Assembly: GCA_032718475.1 (NCBI GenBank)
Contig: JAUCBJ010005117.1
Span: 1-26,787, forward strand
DNA length: 26,787 bases
From: Nemertoderma westbladi
Taxonomy: Eukaryota > Xenacoelomorpha > Nemertodermatida > Nemertodermatidae
Reading direction: 5' to 3'
The notes beneath the pieces were generated by a model. It ran no database searches. It saw nothing but the letters and a program-made list of their open reading frames with translations, and was not told the origin of the DNA. Shown piece after piece: positions 1 to 8,895 of this stretch (positions within the stretch are counted from its first letter, which is position 1; each line of letters opens with the position of its first letter). Both the position numbers and the translations under genes were made by a program.

Positions 1-159
1 GGGGGTGGTAGGTAATACTGAAAGCTGTAGTATTACTGTATGCAGTGCACTTCCTATCTGGGATATTTGGGGAAATCTAACTGTGTTGTTGTTTTGATCT
101 TCACAAATTCAAATAATGATATAAAAGTAAGTAACAGACAGATAACCAGTAAAGTTCTC

Positions 160-504
160 ATACTACTACTACTAGGTCGCGCGAGCTCGGGCAGTGGAAA
201 TTGAGATCCTTCAGGCTTCCCGATTCTCCATATTTGTCGCAATTTCGTTTCTCCTCAAGTTCAGTATCCCTTTCAAGCTGGTCTATATATGTTATGGCCC
301 GTCGTCCACGAGCTACCCTTTCCTTGCAGTTGGTTGCCAGAAAAGTAGATCTGGTATGACCTTGTCTTTACTTCGCCAGCAGTGCCCACTGAATCCTAAT
401 CTGCGTTCACGGAGGGTGGTTGATACAGGTGGTATTGTACCATAAAGCTCGGCGTTTGTCATGTGTTGTCTCCAGCTGATGAATGTCCCATAGTCCGAGC
501 TCAT
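160..504 (-). pseudogene. 3' end of a non-LTR (LINE) retrotransposon ORF, copy 1
   Basis: This is the extreme C-terminal part of a LINE polyprotein. Read on the minus strand, 504 to 313 gives a peptide with ISWRQHMTNAELYG, then RRLGFSGHCWRSKDK and LLFWQPTARKG. This is the typical post-reverse-transcriptase tail (ELYG..PP, RR-L-F-GHC-R, D-L-L-W-P) of a LINE group common in cnidarians and invertebrate deuterostomes. Past 313 the reading continues in a shifted frame with TYIDQLERDT, so the copy is frameshifted. It ends near 160 in a short ACT/AGT trinucleotide run (about 163-174), which looks like a microsatellite-type LINE 3' terminus. The same arrangement closes the second LINE near 17650, so both belong to related families. 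No endonuclease or RT lies beside it: this is a 5'-truncated dead copy. Exact clade not determined. Confidence 0.75.
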
Positions 505-935
505 GTGAAACTATTCTCAAAATAAGTACTGCACTGAGATACAAACACTGAAATAATTACAGCATATACATACATACTAACTATACCCTTGGGAAGGAAA
601 GAAGGAACAGCTGGTCTAGCCTGATTGGTCCAACCAACAGGCTCGTGATTAGTTGCTGCTCGCCACTAATATCATTAGAATGTGACAGATTAGGTCAAGC
701 GATATATTATAGGAACAATACATTTACTGTATGGTAATATGGTAGATTGCACAACTACGTGACATAAATTTGCCTTGGCATTATTAGCGGCTGGGCCTTA
801 ATGTGTTTGCTATATCCTGACCTTTTGTAGGTAACCAACATGGTGTGATAATTAGTGCCGTTATACTATGGCTAACGGCTGATAAGACAATATATTGGTT
901 TTGCGACTCCGAAGTGCAACATATATATTATATAC
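505..935. other. unannotated spacer
   Basis: No open frame of note, tandem repeat or RNA-gene signature was seen. It is AT-rich sequence between the LINE remnant and the repeat element that begins near 936. Confidence 0.6.
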
Positions 936-1049
936 ACGAAGTGGGGCCTTCGCGCAGCACGTGACTTAAATTTAATTTAAGTACTAATTCGAAAGTATTA
1001 CTGTATTAGCAAATTTTAAGCAGATTTCGCCTAATCACTTTTTACCTCT

Positions 1050-2100
1050 TTCATTTCTATTCAGACATTTCTGACTCTAGCGGTATAGTGAGAACTGAAG
1101 ATGGATTAGGGTCTCCAGCCCCACAAAGACACAGCCTATGGATGAATAGTACATACGTACATCGGCCAAGTTTCATCTTGAATAACGGATAACGAAATGA
1201 GAGACGGATCTCACTTTCAGAAATTTCGTCGTATAGCGGCAGACCGATTAAATCCCCCCCCCCCCCCCCCCCCCCACAAAGACGCAGCATGTGGTCCAGA
1301 ATATATGGCAAGATTCAGCTTAAACTGATTAAAATCAATGAGACGGGAGAATCTATTCACTTTCAGGCATAAAGTAGTCCTATAGCGGGTGACTGTTGAA
1401 CTGATTTTCAACAAAACAAATTTTCAACTTGGCAGCTTTAAATTCGACAAAGTTATAAGCATGTCAATATCATAACGACGACAACGATTTCACTTTCAGA
1501 CATTTGGCCCTCTAGCGGCAGACTGGAGAACTGCAGATGGATTCGCCTCCTTTGAAAGTCACAGCTAATGGTCTAATACATATCTGCCAAGTTTCAGCTT
1601 AAACGGATTAAAAGCAAAGAAATGGGAGGGCATTTAATGTTTAGACATGTGGCCCTCTAGCGGGAGACCATTGCACTGATGGTGTCTGAAAGTCTCTCAA
1701 AAATCTCAACTTTAGCTCATATTGATACCTACAAATTTTCAACTTGGCAGCTTTAAATCCGACAAAGTTATTAGCATGTCAAAATCGTAACGACGACAAC
1801 GATTTCACTTTCAGACCTTTGGCCCTCTAGCGGCAGACTGGAGAACTGCAGATGGATTCGCCTCCTTTGAAAGTCACAGCTAATGGTCTAATACATATCT
1901 GCCAAGTTTCAGCTTAAACGGATTAAAAGCAAAGAAATGGGAGGGCATTTAATGTTTAGACATGTGGCCCTCTAGCGGGAGACCATTGCACTGATGGTGT
2001 CTGAAAGTCTCTCAAAAATCTCAACTTTTGCTCATATTGATACCTACAAATTTTCAACTTGGCAGCTTTAAATCCGACAAAGTTATTAGCATGTCAAAAT
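1050..2100 (+). repeat. array of seven ~150-bp CTAGCGG monomers
   Basis: The TAGCGG anchor recurs at 1078, 1234, 1383, 1513, 1658, 1828 and 1973 (steps 156, 149, 130, 145, 170 and 145). Each is preceded by a CACTTTCAGACATTT-like stretch and followed by AGACTGGAGAACTG, then a CACAG/GACGCAG stretch and CTGCCAAGTTTCAGCTTAAA. The last four form two near-identical 315-bp dimers (1513 to 1828 and 1658 to 1973), a small higher-order repeat. The same monomer recurs at 12897-13345 and 16165-16440. It is non-coding in all frames. Confidence 0.85.
1254..1275. repeat. C22 homopolymer
   Basis: Uninterrupted run of 22 C inside the second monomer of the CTAGCGG array. A run of the same apparent length occurs at 15270-15291 in another member of the family. 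Confidence 0.9.
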
Positions 2101-2103
2101 CGT

Positions 2104-2124
2104 AACGACGACGACGACGACGAC

Positions 2125-2156
<32 letters not shown>

Positions 2157-2178
2157 CGACAACGACGACGACGACAAC
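2104..2178. repeat. (CGA)n microsatellite
   Basis: About 25 ACG/CGA triplets with occasional CAA interruptions lie just before the element's terminal segment. The same microsatellite, shorter, sits at the same place in copy C (16457-16505). The arginine-rich open frame on the minus strand here is produced by the repeat and is not a gene. Confidence 0.9.
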
Positions 2179-2305
2179 TATTTGCATAAATTGACCCACC
2201 CCCTAACAGTGTCAATTCGCTAAGGCTCCGCCAACTTCGTGGCTCGCCCCACAATATTACAGTTTTCTACGGTGGCTGATTGTGGCCAATTATTTCCATT
2301 TAAAT

Positions 2306-2634
2306 TATTTTTCACCTGGGTGAAAAACATTTATCACCCAGATAAAGAACATTTATCACCCGGGTGAAAAACATTTATCACCCGGGTGAAAAACAGCAGA
2401 ACTCTGAACACATGTAGTTAGTTTCCTTATAAATAATATCAAAAGCTCATTTTGATCCAGATACACTCTTTGGTGAATAAAAAATCTCCCCCTATCATAT
2501 TAACCATTTAAGGGATAGGATCACGTTACAGTGGCATGTTATTCTAACCAAAACAATAAACGAAAGTCAATAGTTAAACATTCAAATATTTTTCACCCAG
2601 GTGATAAATGTTTTTCATCCGGGTGATGCCATCC
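2306..2634. mobile_element. small inverted-repeat (MITE-like) element
   Basis: The left side (2311-2396) holds units of GGGTGAAAAACATTTATCACC, three of them joined through CACCCGGGTG palindromes. The right side (2588-2630) carries the same sequence inverted: CACCCAGGTGATAAATG, then TTTTTCATCCGGGTG. The arms flank about 190 bp of unique AT-rich DNA. There is no coding capacity. The folded structure and the multiplied unit on one side suggest a foldback or MITE-type element. Boundaries are approximate and no target duplication was identified. Confidence 0.6.
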
Positions 2635-2806
2635 GTACTGGTATACAGGTATATCCTTTAATAATCTCTAATCAGTCAGTACCAGTATATGATACCCGAT
2701 AACACCCTCCCCACAGTTTTAAAATTGCACTAATACAAACAAAGTACTGGTATTGAAAATTAACATAAAACTCGTAAATGTAAATGAACATCAAACATTA
2801 TTGTTT

Positions 2807-3297
2807 TTAGTTCTTGGGAAAACCATAGTAATCGGGGCTGTGTCGTTGATGAGTGCTGCGATGTGATTCAGATGTATTGTTGTCCTGGGGTTTTGGAGTT
2901 GTTGGAACCAGTTCATTGTTGCCATTTTGCTGAAGATCCCTTGAAGATGAGGCAGGGGACAAGGGAACTAATTCTGCCATAGGAGAGGAACTAGGTTTAG
3001 CTATCACCTGGCGTACTGAAGTTGGGCGTATAGTGAGCGGAAAACTGCGGCTCTCATGTGGGGCCACAGATTGGGGTGGATGACGAGAAGTCCGGTTGAC
3101 GGCAATGGTGTCCCCAGTTTCAATGCGCACTACCTGCAGTGTTAGAACTTCAGTGATAGTATTTCCTTGTGAAGTGGCAGGTGACCCTTGAGAGTCGGTC
3201 CACTGTTATGAATCATAACTCGTTCCCCTACCTTTGGTTGCCATGATGATGCCCTCACCTTGGCTTGAGTCTCATGCATCTTCTTGATAGAGTTATG
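2807..3297 (-). pseudogene. Ty3/gypsy pol: C-terminal part downstream of the integrase core
   Basis: On the minus strand an open frame from 3130 to 2807 gives a proline/serine-rich tail of about 107 residues that ends PDYYGFPKN. Just upstream, between 3297 and 3130, two other frames carry a QAKVRASSWQPKVGERVMI segment, the usual post-core region of gypsy integrases ahead of the C-terminal domain. The frame has to change at least twice to connect core, linker and tail, so the copy is dead. The stop at 2807 may be the true end of pol. No convincing LTR was seen downstream. Confidence 0.65.
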
Positions 3298-3984
3298 TCA
3301 AGCATCATGGAGTTGAGTCCATGAACCTCGGTACAACAGTTCCATAGGAAAAAATCTAGTAGCACTGTGAACTGTAGTATGATAGTCACGCAGTGCATCA
3401 GGTAGGCAATTATACCAGGATGAAGGGGGAAGGTTAAGATCTTGCTGAATATATTTTATCTTTCGTTGTATGGTTCCATTAAATCTTTCACAAAGTCCAT
3501 TACCACTTGGGTGATATGCTGTGGTTCGTTTCTTGATAATAGAGTGTGTCTCACAGAAATTTCTAAACTCCTGTGACTCAAATTGTGAGCCCCGGTCAGA
3601 TAAAATTGATGAAATATTTCCATATCGAGAAAGATAATCCGTCAAACAACGAATTGCTTGAGAGGCTGTGATGGAAGTTAGTGGATAAACCTCAGGTAAT
3701 CGAGTAAGTGTATCTATCATAACTTGCATGTACTCATAACCCTCCTGAGTATGTGGTAGTGGACCCACAAAGTCAATAGCTACGAGCTCCTGAGGCTATG
3801 AGCCAACTGGGGTATGGCCTGGTTTGGCAGTAGCCCATTGAGGTTTGAGACGTGCACAAGTGGGGCAACCCTTTAAAAATTCTTGCACATCCTGGTGGTA
3901 ACCTTTCCAGGTCACCTTCCGCTTATCTAGTGTTTCCACCATGGCATCATGACCCTTATGAACACCATGCACATCCTTTAACAA
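3298..3984 (-). pseudogene. Ty3/gypsy integrase (zinc finger plus catalytic core) with an in-frame stop
   Basis: Integrase joins retroelement cDNA to host DNA. The N-terminal part (3984-3796) has the HHCC zinc-binding pattern: HGVHKGH followed by CPTC about 30 residues later. A single TAG codon at 3798-3796 interrupts the frame; reading then continues in the same frame with ELVAIDFVGPLP and the catalytic core. The core keeps the D,D(35)E triad: D in VMIDTLTR, D in LSDRGSQF, and E in GLCERFNGT with exactly 35 residues between the last two. YHPSGNG is also typical. The core runs to about 3298, where the frame breaks. The core is thus well preserved, but the gene is broken by the TAG and by later frameshifts. 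Family assignment is secure; the subfamily is not. Confidence 0.9.
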
Positions 3985-4200
3985 GGCATACTTCCAATCT
4001 ATAATTTGTTGCCGATTCTCCTGTGAATTAACATATTGTACTGTGCAACATCGGGTTAATGCACCTGCAGCGACATTGTCACAACCCTTCCGTAGTTTGA
4101 CATCATATGAATAATTAAATTGTAAGAAGCAATTTCCAGCGGATTAGCTTGGGTGAAGGTTTAAGGTTATCTAAAATGGCAGCAAGGGCAGCTGAATCAA
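3985..4200 (-). pseudogene. Ty3/gypsy pol: end of the RNase H region and linker to integrase
   Basis: On the minus strand the segment reads LKPSPKLIRWKLLL, a frame change, then SYDVKLRKGCDNVAAGALTR. This matches the conserved end of the gypsy RNase H domain (the usual pattern is R-W-L followed by hydrophobic-V/I-x-x-x-x-G-x-x-N-x-x-A-D-A-L-S-R). The usual D before ALSR is G here. It runs into the integrase zinc finger at 3984. Upstream of about 4200 nothing of the reverse transcriptase is recognisable, so the element is truncated at its 5' side within RNase H. Confidence 0.7.
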
Positions 4201-4382
4201 CATATAGATTAATGATGCTGCAATATTTTACATGCCTCATTTAAAGCAAATGAACTATAGATATTAGACTTACATACAGTATAGTAATATCATTCAAGTT
4301 AATATTGATTAATTATCCACATATGTGACCATTATTCACTCAATAAACTAATATACAGTATAAGCCAAACTTATTTAATATG
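4201..4382. other. unannotated AT-rich spacer
   Basis: This lies between the truncated gypsy pol and the C-terminal end of the Polinton-type integrase. No feature was recognised. Confidence 0.5.
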
Positions 4383-5509
4383 CTGTATCCAGGATTGCTT
4401 CTTCAAACCAATAAACCTAACAATGTGCTCTTTTTTCCCTTTATGAATATGTTCTTTGAGTTTACCTGTATTTTCAATCGGATGATAAATATTACTACTT
4501 GTGTGGACGGTGGACCTTTTGCAGTTCGTATGTATAAAATGAACCATTTATTATAGCTCCAGCGCTGTCCCTAATATCAAACATTACTGCCGGCACTCTA
4601 TCCAATCTGACCCGATGAATAATAAATAATTCACGAGTCCATAGTTCCCGATAGCCTTTAGCAAATGCGGTACGAGCAATAGATTATTGTACTATATCTA
4701 TGAACATATAGATAAACATACCTATAGAGTAGATTGTTGTACTATATATTTTATTTTCTTATGATTTATCTGTCTATATTTCCCATATAACCTATTAATT
4801 AATTCAGTTTCATTAAATTTATTCACTTCAATGGGTTTCATTTGTATAGTTCTATGAAATGACCTATTATAAGCAGTAATAAGCTTCGTTAAAAATTTTA
4901 CCCAAATATTATTTCCGCGTTGTATGAACATTTTGAACATTTTTGTCTTCAATGTTCTATTAAATCTTTCAACTATATCCGGCTTATTCACCGAGTACAT
5001 AACGAAATACTGTACACCAATAGTATCTAAATATTTCCTCACACGTTTATTTAAAAGTTCAGAGTGGAGTGGAGACTTGTTCAGTAGCGATTCCGTTTGG
5101 TTTACCTTTGCGGAATATTTTTTCTAATATACTAATAATTTCAATATCTGTTTTTGTTTTCATACTGTAGGCAAAAGCTAACCGACTAAAGGCATCAATA
5201 CATGTTAAAATATAGTTATAATTATTATTTTGCGATTTATATTGCTGCATATCCACCAGATCTATCATATATATCTTTTAGCCCTCCTGTAAATATTTTA
5301 GATGTTGGATAACGATGTCTACATGGTGCGTGAAGGGTATACGTCTTTTGCCCGCTTAACCATTTCTGGGCTTGAGATAGTTTGATGTTTACTGCTTTTG
5401 CTAATTTTGCGATACTTGCAAAGCCCGCAGGTAACGAAGGATCTGAATAAATTCTTAACAGTTTTTTGTCTAAGCTCCGACTTAAAATCGGTTTCATCTT
5501 GTGAGGCAT
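4383..5509 (-). pseudogene. Polinton/adintovirus-type integrase, multiply broken
   Basis: This is the retroviral-like integrase of Polinton (Maverick) elements, large self-synthesising DNA transposons related to adintoviruses. From the N-terminus on the minus strand: YSDPSLPAGF and the QKWLSGQKTYTLH segment (5509 to about 5270), then in another frame a catalytic-core start with MIDLVDMQQY and YILTCIDAFSRLAFAYS (5268-5059). Another frame follows with GVQYFVMYS and DIVERFNRTLKTKMF, containing the catalytic Glu (5042-4722). Past 4680 is RTAFAKGYRELWTRELF and a FYTYELQKV segment, typical of the integrase C-terminal domain. Further on is a short chromodomain-like KGKKEHIVRFIG near 4400. At least two frame changes break it. 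The expected second catalytic Asp falls where the frame breaks near 5060-5085 and is not recognisable. A roughly 51-bp duplication (4681 and 4732) adds to the damage. Confidence 0.85.
4681..4755. repeat. short tandem duplication in the integrase relic
   Basis: AGATTATTGTACTATAT at 4681 and AGATTGTTGTACTATAT at 4732 are offset by 51 bp. The duplication lies between the catalytic-core and C-terminal segments of the broken integrase. Confidence 0.65.
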
Positions 5510-5586
5510 CTTTTTGACAACCGCAAGTAATATGTATATTCAAATCCCTTATAAAGGGCATCACCGTAAAAACTGCTGAAATTTTT

Positions 5587-5724
5587 TTATATTCTTTGAA
5601 GTTGATAATGATATTTTTTTCTTTTTGTATTTACTCTAGGTATATCTTGAGGTTTTAAAACAGTAGCTAACGATTTACTCAATACTAAGTATAATTTTCT
5701 AAATGTTACTTCCATTTTAACCAT
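5587..5724 (-). CDS. small ORF (45 aa) between the core-protein-like gene and the integrase
   Basis: An ATG at 5724-5722 opens a 45-residue frame ending at TAA 5589-5587. The peptide is basic, starts MVKMEVTFRK and ends with a KRKKYHYQLQRI cluster. The ATG lies 2 nt after the stop codon of the preceding core-protein-like ORF (stop at 5727), a close packing typical of viral and Polinton gene blocks. I do not recognise the product. It could be a genuine small gene or a remnant of a longer one. The case rests on spacing and composition only. Confidence 0.35.
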   Translation of the reverse strand: MVKMEVTFRKLYLVLSKSLATVLKPQDIPRVNTKRKKYHYQLQRI

Positions 5725-5726
5725 TA

Positions 5727-6008
5727 TTACCGACCTAGGTTAATCGTTTTTGCAATAGCCGCCCCAACGGCCGCAGCACCAGCTCCCGCAGCAAGTTTTG
5801 CGCCAATGCCGAAAAGGGGTATTAGAAACGGAAGTATACCTCCAGATTGATTGTTTAACTTTTTTCTGTAACTTGATATATTTTTTGTTTTCCTATTTAG
5901 TGATTTTAATACCTTTTTATAACGACGAATATTTCTAAATGAATTGGGGGTCAATTGTACGTTACCATTTAGTACATTTAAAGCTGTATTTACAAAGAGG
6001 CTTATTAA
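5727..6008 (-). pseudogene. Polinton/adintovirus small core-protein-like gene, left (minus) copy
   Basis: On the minus strand the frame runs from about 6008 through NTALNVLNGNV, TPNSFRNIRRYKK and a basic segment to QSGGILPFLIPLFG. It ends with a Gly/Ala-rich hydrophobic stretch and a TAA at 5727. A basic middle followed by GG-hydrophobic and a Gly/Ala tail is the pattern of small Polinton-associated proteins thought to be minor virion components; this is family knowledge, not verified here. There is no ATG at the head: the copy is cut at 6008, where it enters the inverted-repeat junction, and lacks the N-terminus present in the right copy. It keeps the C-terminal tail that the right copy has lost. 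Confidence 0.65.
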
Positions 6009-6307
6009 CTTAAAAAAATAGACTTGTACAGAAATATCGTAACAAATTGGAATTTTTACGCAGCGCTACCCCACAACAAAGAACTGATTTTATTAACCAT
6101 ACCGTGAGTAACGAATTAATAAGCCTCATTGTAAATACAGCTTTAAATGTACTAAAAGGTAATGTACAATTGACCCCCAATTCATTTAGAAATATTTGTC
6201 GTTATAAAAAGATATTAAAATCACTCAATAGGAAAACAAAAAATATATCAAGTTACAAAAAAGAGTTAACCAATCAATCTGGAGGTATACTTCCGTTTCT
6301 AATACCC
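5817..6307. repeat. inverted repeat: two 192-bp arms (5817-6008 / 6116-6307), 107-bp spacer
   Basis: The arms begin with GGGTATTAGAAACGGAAG and its complement, and end at CTTATTAA/TTAATAAG. By eye there are about ten mismatches over 192 bp, several of them changing amino acids. Both arms carry the same part of the core-protein-like gene, head to head, so this is a duplicated-inverted gene segment rather than a transposon end. Confidence 0.85.
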
Positions 6308-6319
6308 GTGCTCGGTTAA
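6047..6319 (+). pseudogene. Polinton/adintovirus small core-protein-like gene, right (plus) copy
   Basis: This plus-strand frame of about 90 residues has a longer N-terminal part (RSATPQQRTDFINHTVSNEL) than the left copy. It then has the same NTALNVLKGNV, TPNSFRNICRYKK and QSGGILPFLIP segments, and stops after PVLG without the Gly/Ala-rich tail. The frame opens at a TTG (6047), so no ATG start is visible; the true start may be upstream or lost. The two copies complement each other's missing ends, as expected if an intact gene was duplicated in inverted orientation and each copy was cut at the junction. Function as for the left copy: probable small virion component, inferred only. Confidence 0.6.
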
Positions 6320-6550
6320 TATATATATAGATTATAGTTTACTATGCAAAGTGTCTTTACTCTACAAATTGGACAAATTTTTAGTACAATCATTAATTTC
6401 CACATATTGATCAATTCATGTCACGCAAGTCCCATGCTTATTAACACATATGTAACAATCAAGATGTTTTAAATTAAAATAACAAATACTACAATTATTG
6501 TGTTTATTAAAATATCAATTTTTTTTAAATATCCTAACCAAAATCGTTAA

Positions 6551-7495
6551 CCCTATTAGTACCGGGGTATAAAATGTTGTACAAATACCGGAAGGGGGTC
6601 ATATCTGCTATCACTATCTGCTGATCAATTTGCTAATTTTAAAAAATTTGGTGCTGGCATAACAATTTTCACCCACCGGCAAAAAAAACAAGTTTGAAAA
6701 CTCTTATGAAATTTTTACTGATTCCATTGAATTCAGAACCCTCACAAACCCGTATAATGCAAGAAACAAGGTGACACAATCAATTGATATATTTGATGGT
6801 TTTCAAAATTTGGTGCTAGCACCACATTTAGCACTACTTCCGAAAAATACGAGTTTGAGATGTCTAGTTCGATAATTATATATTCCATTGAATTCAGAAC
6901 AGACATAAACCTCCAAAACGCAAGAAATAAATTATCACAAGCAATTTTATCTATTGAATGGATTTTTCAAAATTTCGTGCTAGCACCAAAATTTGCACAC
7001 AGCACCGAAAAATACAAGTTTGATACGCTTGGTGCAACTCGTATATATTCCATCGAAACCAGAACCCCAAAAAACCCCAATTGCGTAAAATAGAAGTTTC
7101 AAATATCCAATTGACAAAATTGACATATTTCAAGATTTGGTGATGGCACCAAAATTTGGCACCCGCCGAAAAAAAACAAGTTTGAAAATTCTAAATTAAT
7201 TTATATTAATTCCACCCAACTGCGAATAATTCCACCCAACTGCTAACACCAAAAAAAACGGTATAAATCTAAAATAGAGATGTTACAAGTCATATTTAAT
7301 GAAATGTAATTTTCAAAAAACGTCTCATAAAAAGTGCCAAAAGTAGGGTTAAAAAATGGTGCTATGACTCTAAAACTAACCAATATTTTTGAAAACGGTC
7401 TTCACTACTAGGAACACAATATATTTTTAGGAAAAGTGATAAAATTTCAGATTCCCAACTGCGTTTGTTTCAGAATTATAACAAATTTAATAGGG
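6551..7495. mobile_element. piggyBac-like non-autonomous element with TTAA target sites
   Basis: The left end reads TTAA then CCCTATTAGTACCGGGG (TTAA at 6547-6550). The right end reads TAATAGGG then TTAA (7496-7499). The inverted termini CCCTATTA, beginning CCC and directly flanked by duplicated TTAA, are the hallmark of the piggyBac superfamily. The 945-bp interior has no transposase and is largely an array of 163-bp repeats. The terminal repeat is only 8 bp before divergence, so the call rests on the ends plus TTAA. The host sequence is AT-rich, which makes TTAA itself weak evidence. Confidence 0.6.
6600..7260 (+). repeat. four divergent copies of a ~163-bp tandem repeat
   Basis: GGTGCTRGCA-type anchors lie at 6650, 6812, 6976 and 7139 (steps 162, 164 and 163). 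Each is preceded by TTTCAAAATTT and followed by a CCGAAAAA-ACAAGTTTGA block. ATTCCATTGAATTCAGAAC-type segments recur with the same period near 6720, 6883 and 7046. The copies are diverged and non-coding, and lie wholly inside the TTAA-flanked element. Confidence 0.8.
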
Positions 7496-7535
7496 TTAAA
7501 ATGTTGATAAAATATTTATAATATAGCTGAAAAAG

Positions 7536-7981
7536 TCAAGAATCATCTTCATTGTCATCGGATTCATCAGTGGTTACACAAGGGTTTCTTTCGAAATAAT
7601 AACAATAAACAAAGCCATAATTTCAAAAGCATTTTTACGATCTAATTTTATCTCAAACTTTTCATCTTTACTACTATAATGACTAATAACAATAAAGTTA
7701 TCTGATATTGATAAAATTGTGATTGATTCTAAATTTCCATCATCTTCTACTTTGTAATCTAAAAGGCAATTAGTAGAATCTACCTCGCCGAAAATATCAA
7801 TAGAACGTAGTTCTTTTCTTGCTTGTTCAGAAATATCTATTTTAAAATTAGGTTGTGAAGGACGACAATAAGTAATGTTACCAATAACAATACAAGTAAG
7901 ATTATCAACAGTATTAAATGTATGTCTTATTACAGATGTATTAGAAGAAACTATTATTATTATTATTTTATGTAATAACAA
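7536..7981 (-). CDS. unrecognised ORF, possibly an exon or decayed gene, with an acidic tail in the next frame
   Basis: A minus-strand frame from 7981 to 7574 encodes about 135 residues: an Ile-rich start, then VDNLTCIVIGNITYCRPSQ, SEQARKELRSIDIFGEVDS and repeated short hydrophobic strands. It opens directly after a stop with no ATG, so it is either an exon (an AG acceptor is possible after the AAT run near 7948) or a decayed gene. In the neighbouring frame the sequence continues as NPCVTTDESDDNEDDS and stops at 7538-7536. This is a plausible acidic C-terminus, which suggests one frameshift near 7600. I recognise no family. It shares orientation with the Polinton fragment but is separated from it by the TTAA-flanked element; membership is only a possibility. 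Confidence 0.35.
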
Positions 7982-8285
7982 TTAAATAACAGCGACAAGA
8001 CAGATAAATAAATATTAATAATATTTTTTCTATTCTATTCATATATTTATATAGATAATTTTTTATATTCACCCAACTAAGAATACGTGTAACCAATAGA
8101 AAGTGAATAATAACAGTAAAATGAAGCAAAATAGATCGTATTATTAGTAGTTGAATTAATGCATTCTATGCTATAGAAATCATGCTAAGGAACTTGAAGC
8201 TATTTACAAACATCTGCCACCAGTGTTGAGGATGAAAAATTCAACGGCTACGGTATAACACGGATATTTGTCGCCTTTTTCTCTT
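7982..8285. other. unannotated AT-rich spacer
   Basis: No supported gene, repeat array or RNA was seen. Confidence 0.5.
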
Positions 8286-8345
8286 GGGATGGAAGAGTGA
8301 GTGGTGAATTGTAGCGAAACATAAAGGTCCCCCGTGTTCGATCCT
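8286..8345 (+). repeat. possible tRNA-derived (SINE) relic
   Basis: GGAAGAGTGAGTGG (A-box-like) is followed about 40 bp later by GTGTTCGATCCTGG, close to the tRNA B-box consensus GGTTCGANTCC. No cloverleaf with a proper acceptor stem can be drawn, so it is not a functional tRNA. Confidence 0.3.
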
Positions 8346-8895
8346 GGTTGAATATTTTGTTATCTGAAAAATTGCGAAATGAAATTTAGTTATTGGTGAA
8401 AAATTACAGGTAGAAATAAATAAAAGAAATGAATATACTGGTTGGTGAAAAATAGTGATTTGAAAAATAGTAGAAGTTACCTGTGACTCTCGAGCACCTG
8501 TAAAATAAAGGCTCGCGATTGGTTGGAAGGAGTAGAGAAGGAAATTCGCTGGGTGACTATAATAACGCCTCTAGTGGAAAATGCAGGGATATGGAAAGAT
8601 ACCATGGTAACGGTGGAAATGGTGACTTCTGATTGGTTTAAATAATAATGACTACTGGTAAAGGTTGAAATGGTGGCTTCTGATTGGCTATAAGGAGTAG
8701 AAAACATGGTAATGATGGGCTATGGGTGACCTTGGCCTGTGGGTATAGCTTCATATACTGCTAATATTTATCGTTTGATTTGCATTTTACCGAAGTACTG
8801 TATATGTTAGATTCGGCTGCATATGTACTCTGTATACGTTTCTATAATTAAACTGATAGTCGAAGTCAAATGTGACGAGTCCAAAGTCATAATTA
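8346..8895. other. unannotated spacer
   Basis: There are short similar phrases (GTGGCTTCTGATTGGCT and GGTGACTTCTGATTGGTT near 8613-8690, GATTGGTTGGAAGG near 8517) but no gene. Minus-strand open frames here are low-complexity readings of these phrases. Confidence 0.45.

Larger units (their letters stand above)
936..2255 (+). mobile_element. composite non-autonomous repeat element, copy A (CTAGCGG family)
   Basis: The left end starts with ACACGAAGTGGGGCCTTCGC and a CACGTGAC box. Closely similar left ends recur at about 15216 and 16078. The right end (2178-2252: TTTGCATAAATTGACCC through GGCTCGCCCCAC) is nearly identical to the right end of the copy near 16505-16580. Inside, in order, are a C22 tract, seven monomers of a roughly 150-bp repeat and a CGA microsatellite. 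No transposase is encoded, so it would depend on enzymes supplied elsewhere. The left end lacks the long inverted repeat of copy C (16104-16167), so copy A looks like a rearranged or chimeric member. Exact boundaries and target duplication were not established. Confidence 0.65.

Noticed and set aside
2054-2254. Arginine-rich open frame on the minus strand
   Set aside because: Created by the CGA microsatellite and the transposon end; no independent coding signal.
5319-5564. Minus-strand frame overlapping the integrase N-terminus
   Set aside because: An alternative frame of the integrase region; the other frame has the family motifs.
6860-7133. Open frames on both strands inside the 163-bp repeat array
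   Set aside because: Frames are not kept between repeat copies, so they are incidental.
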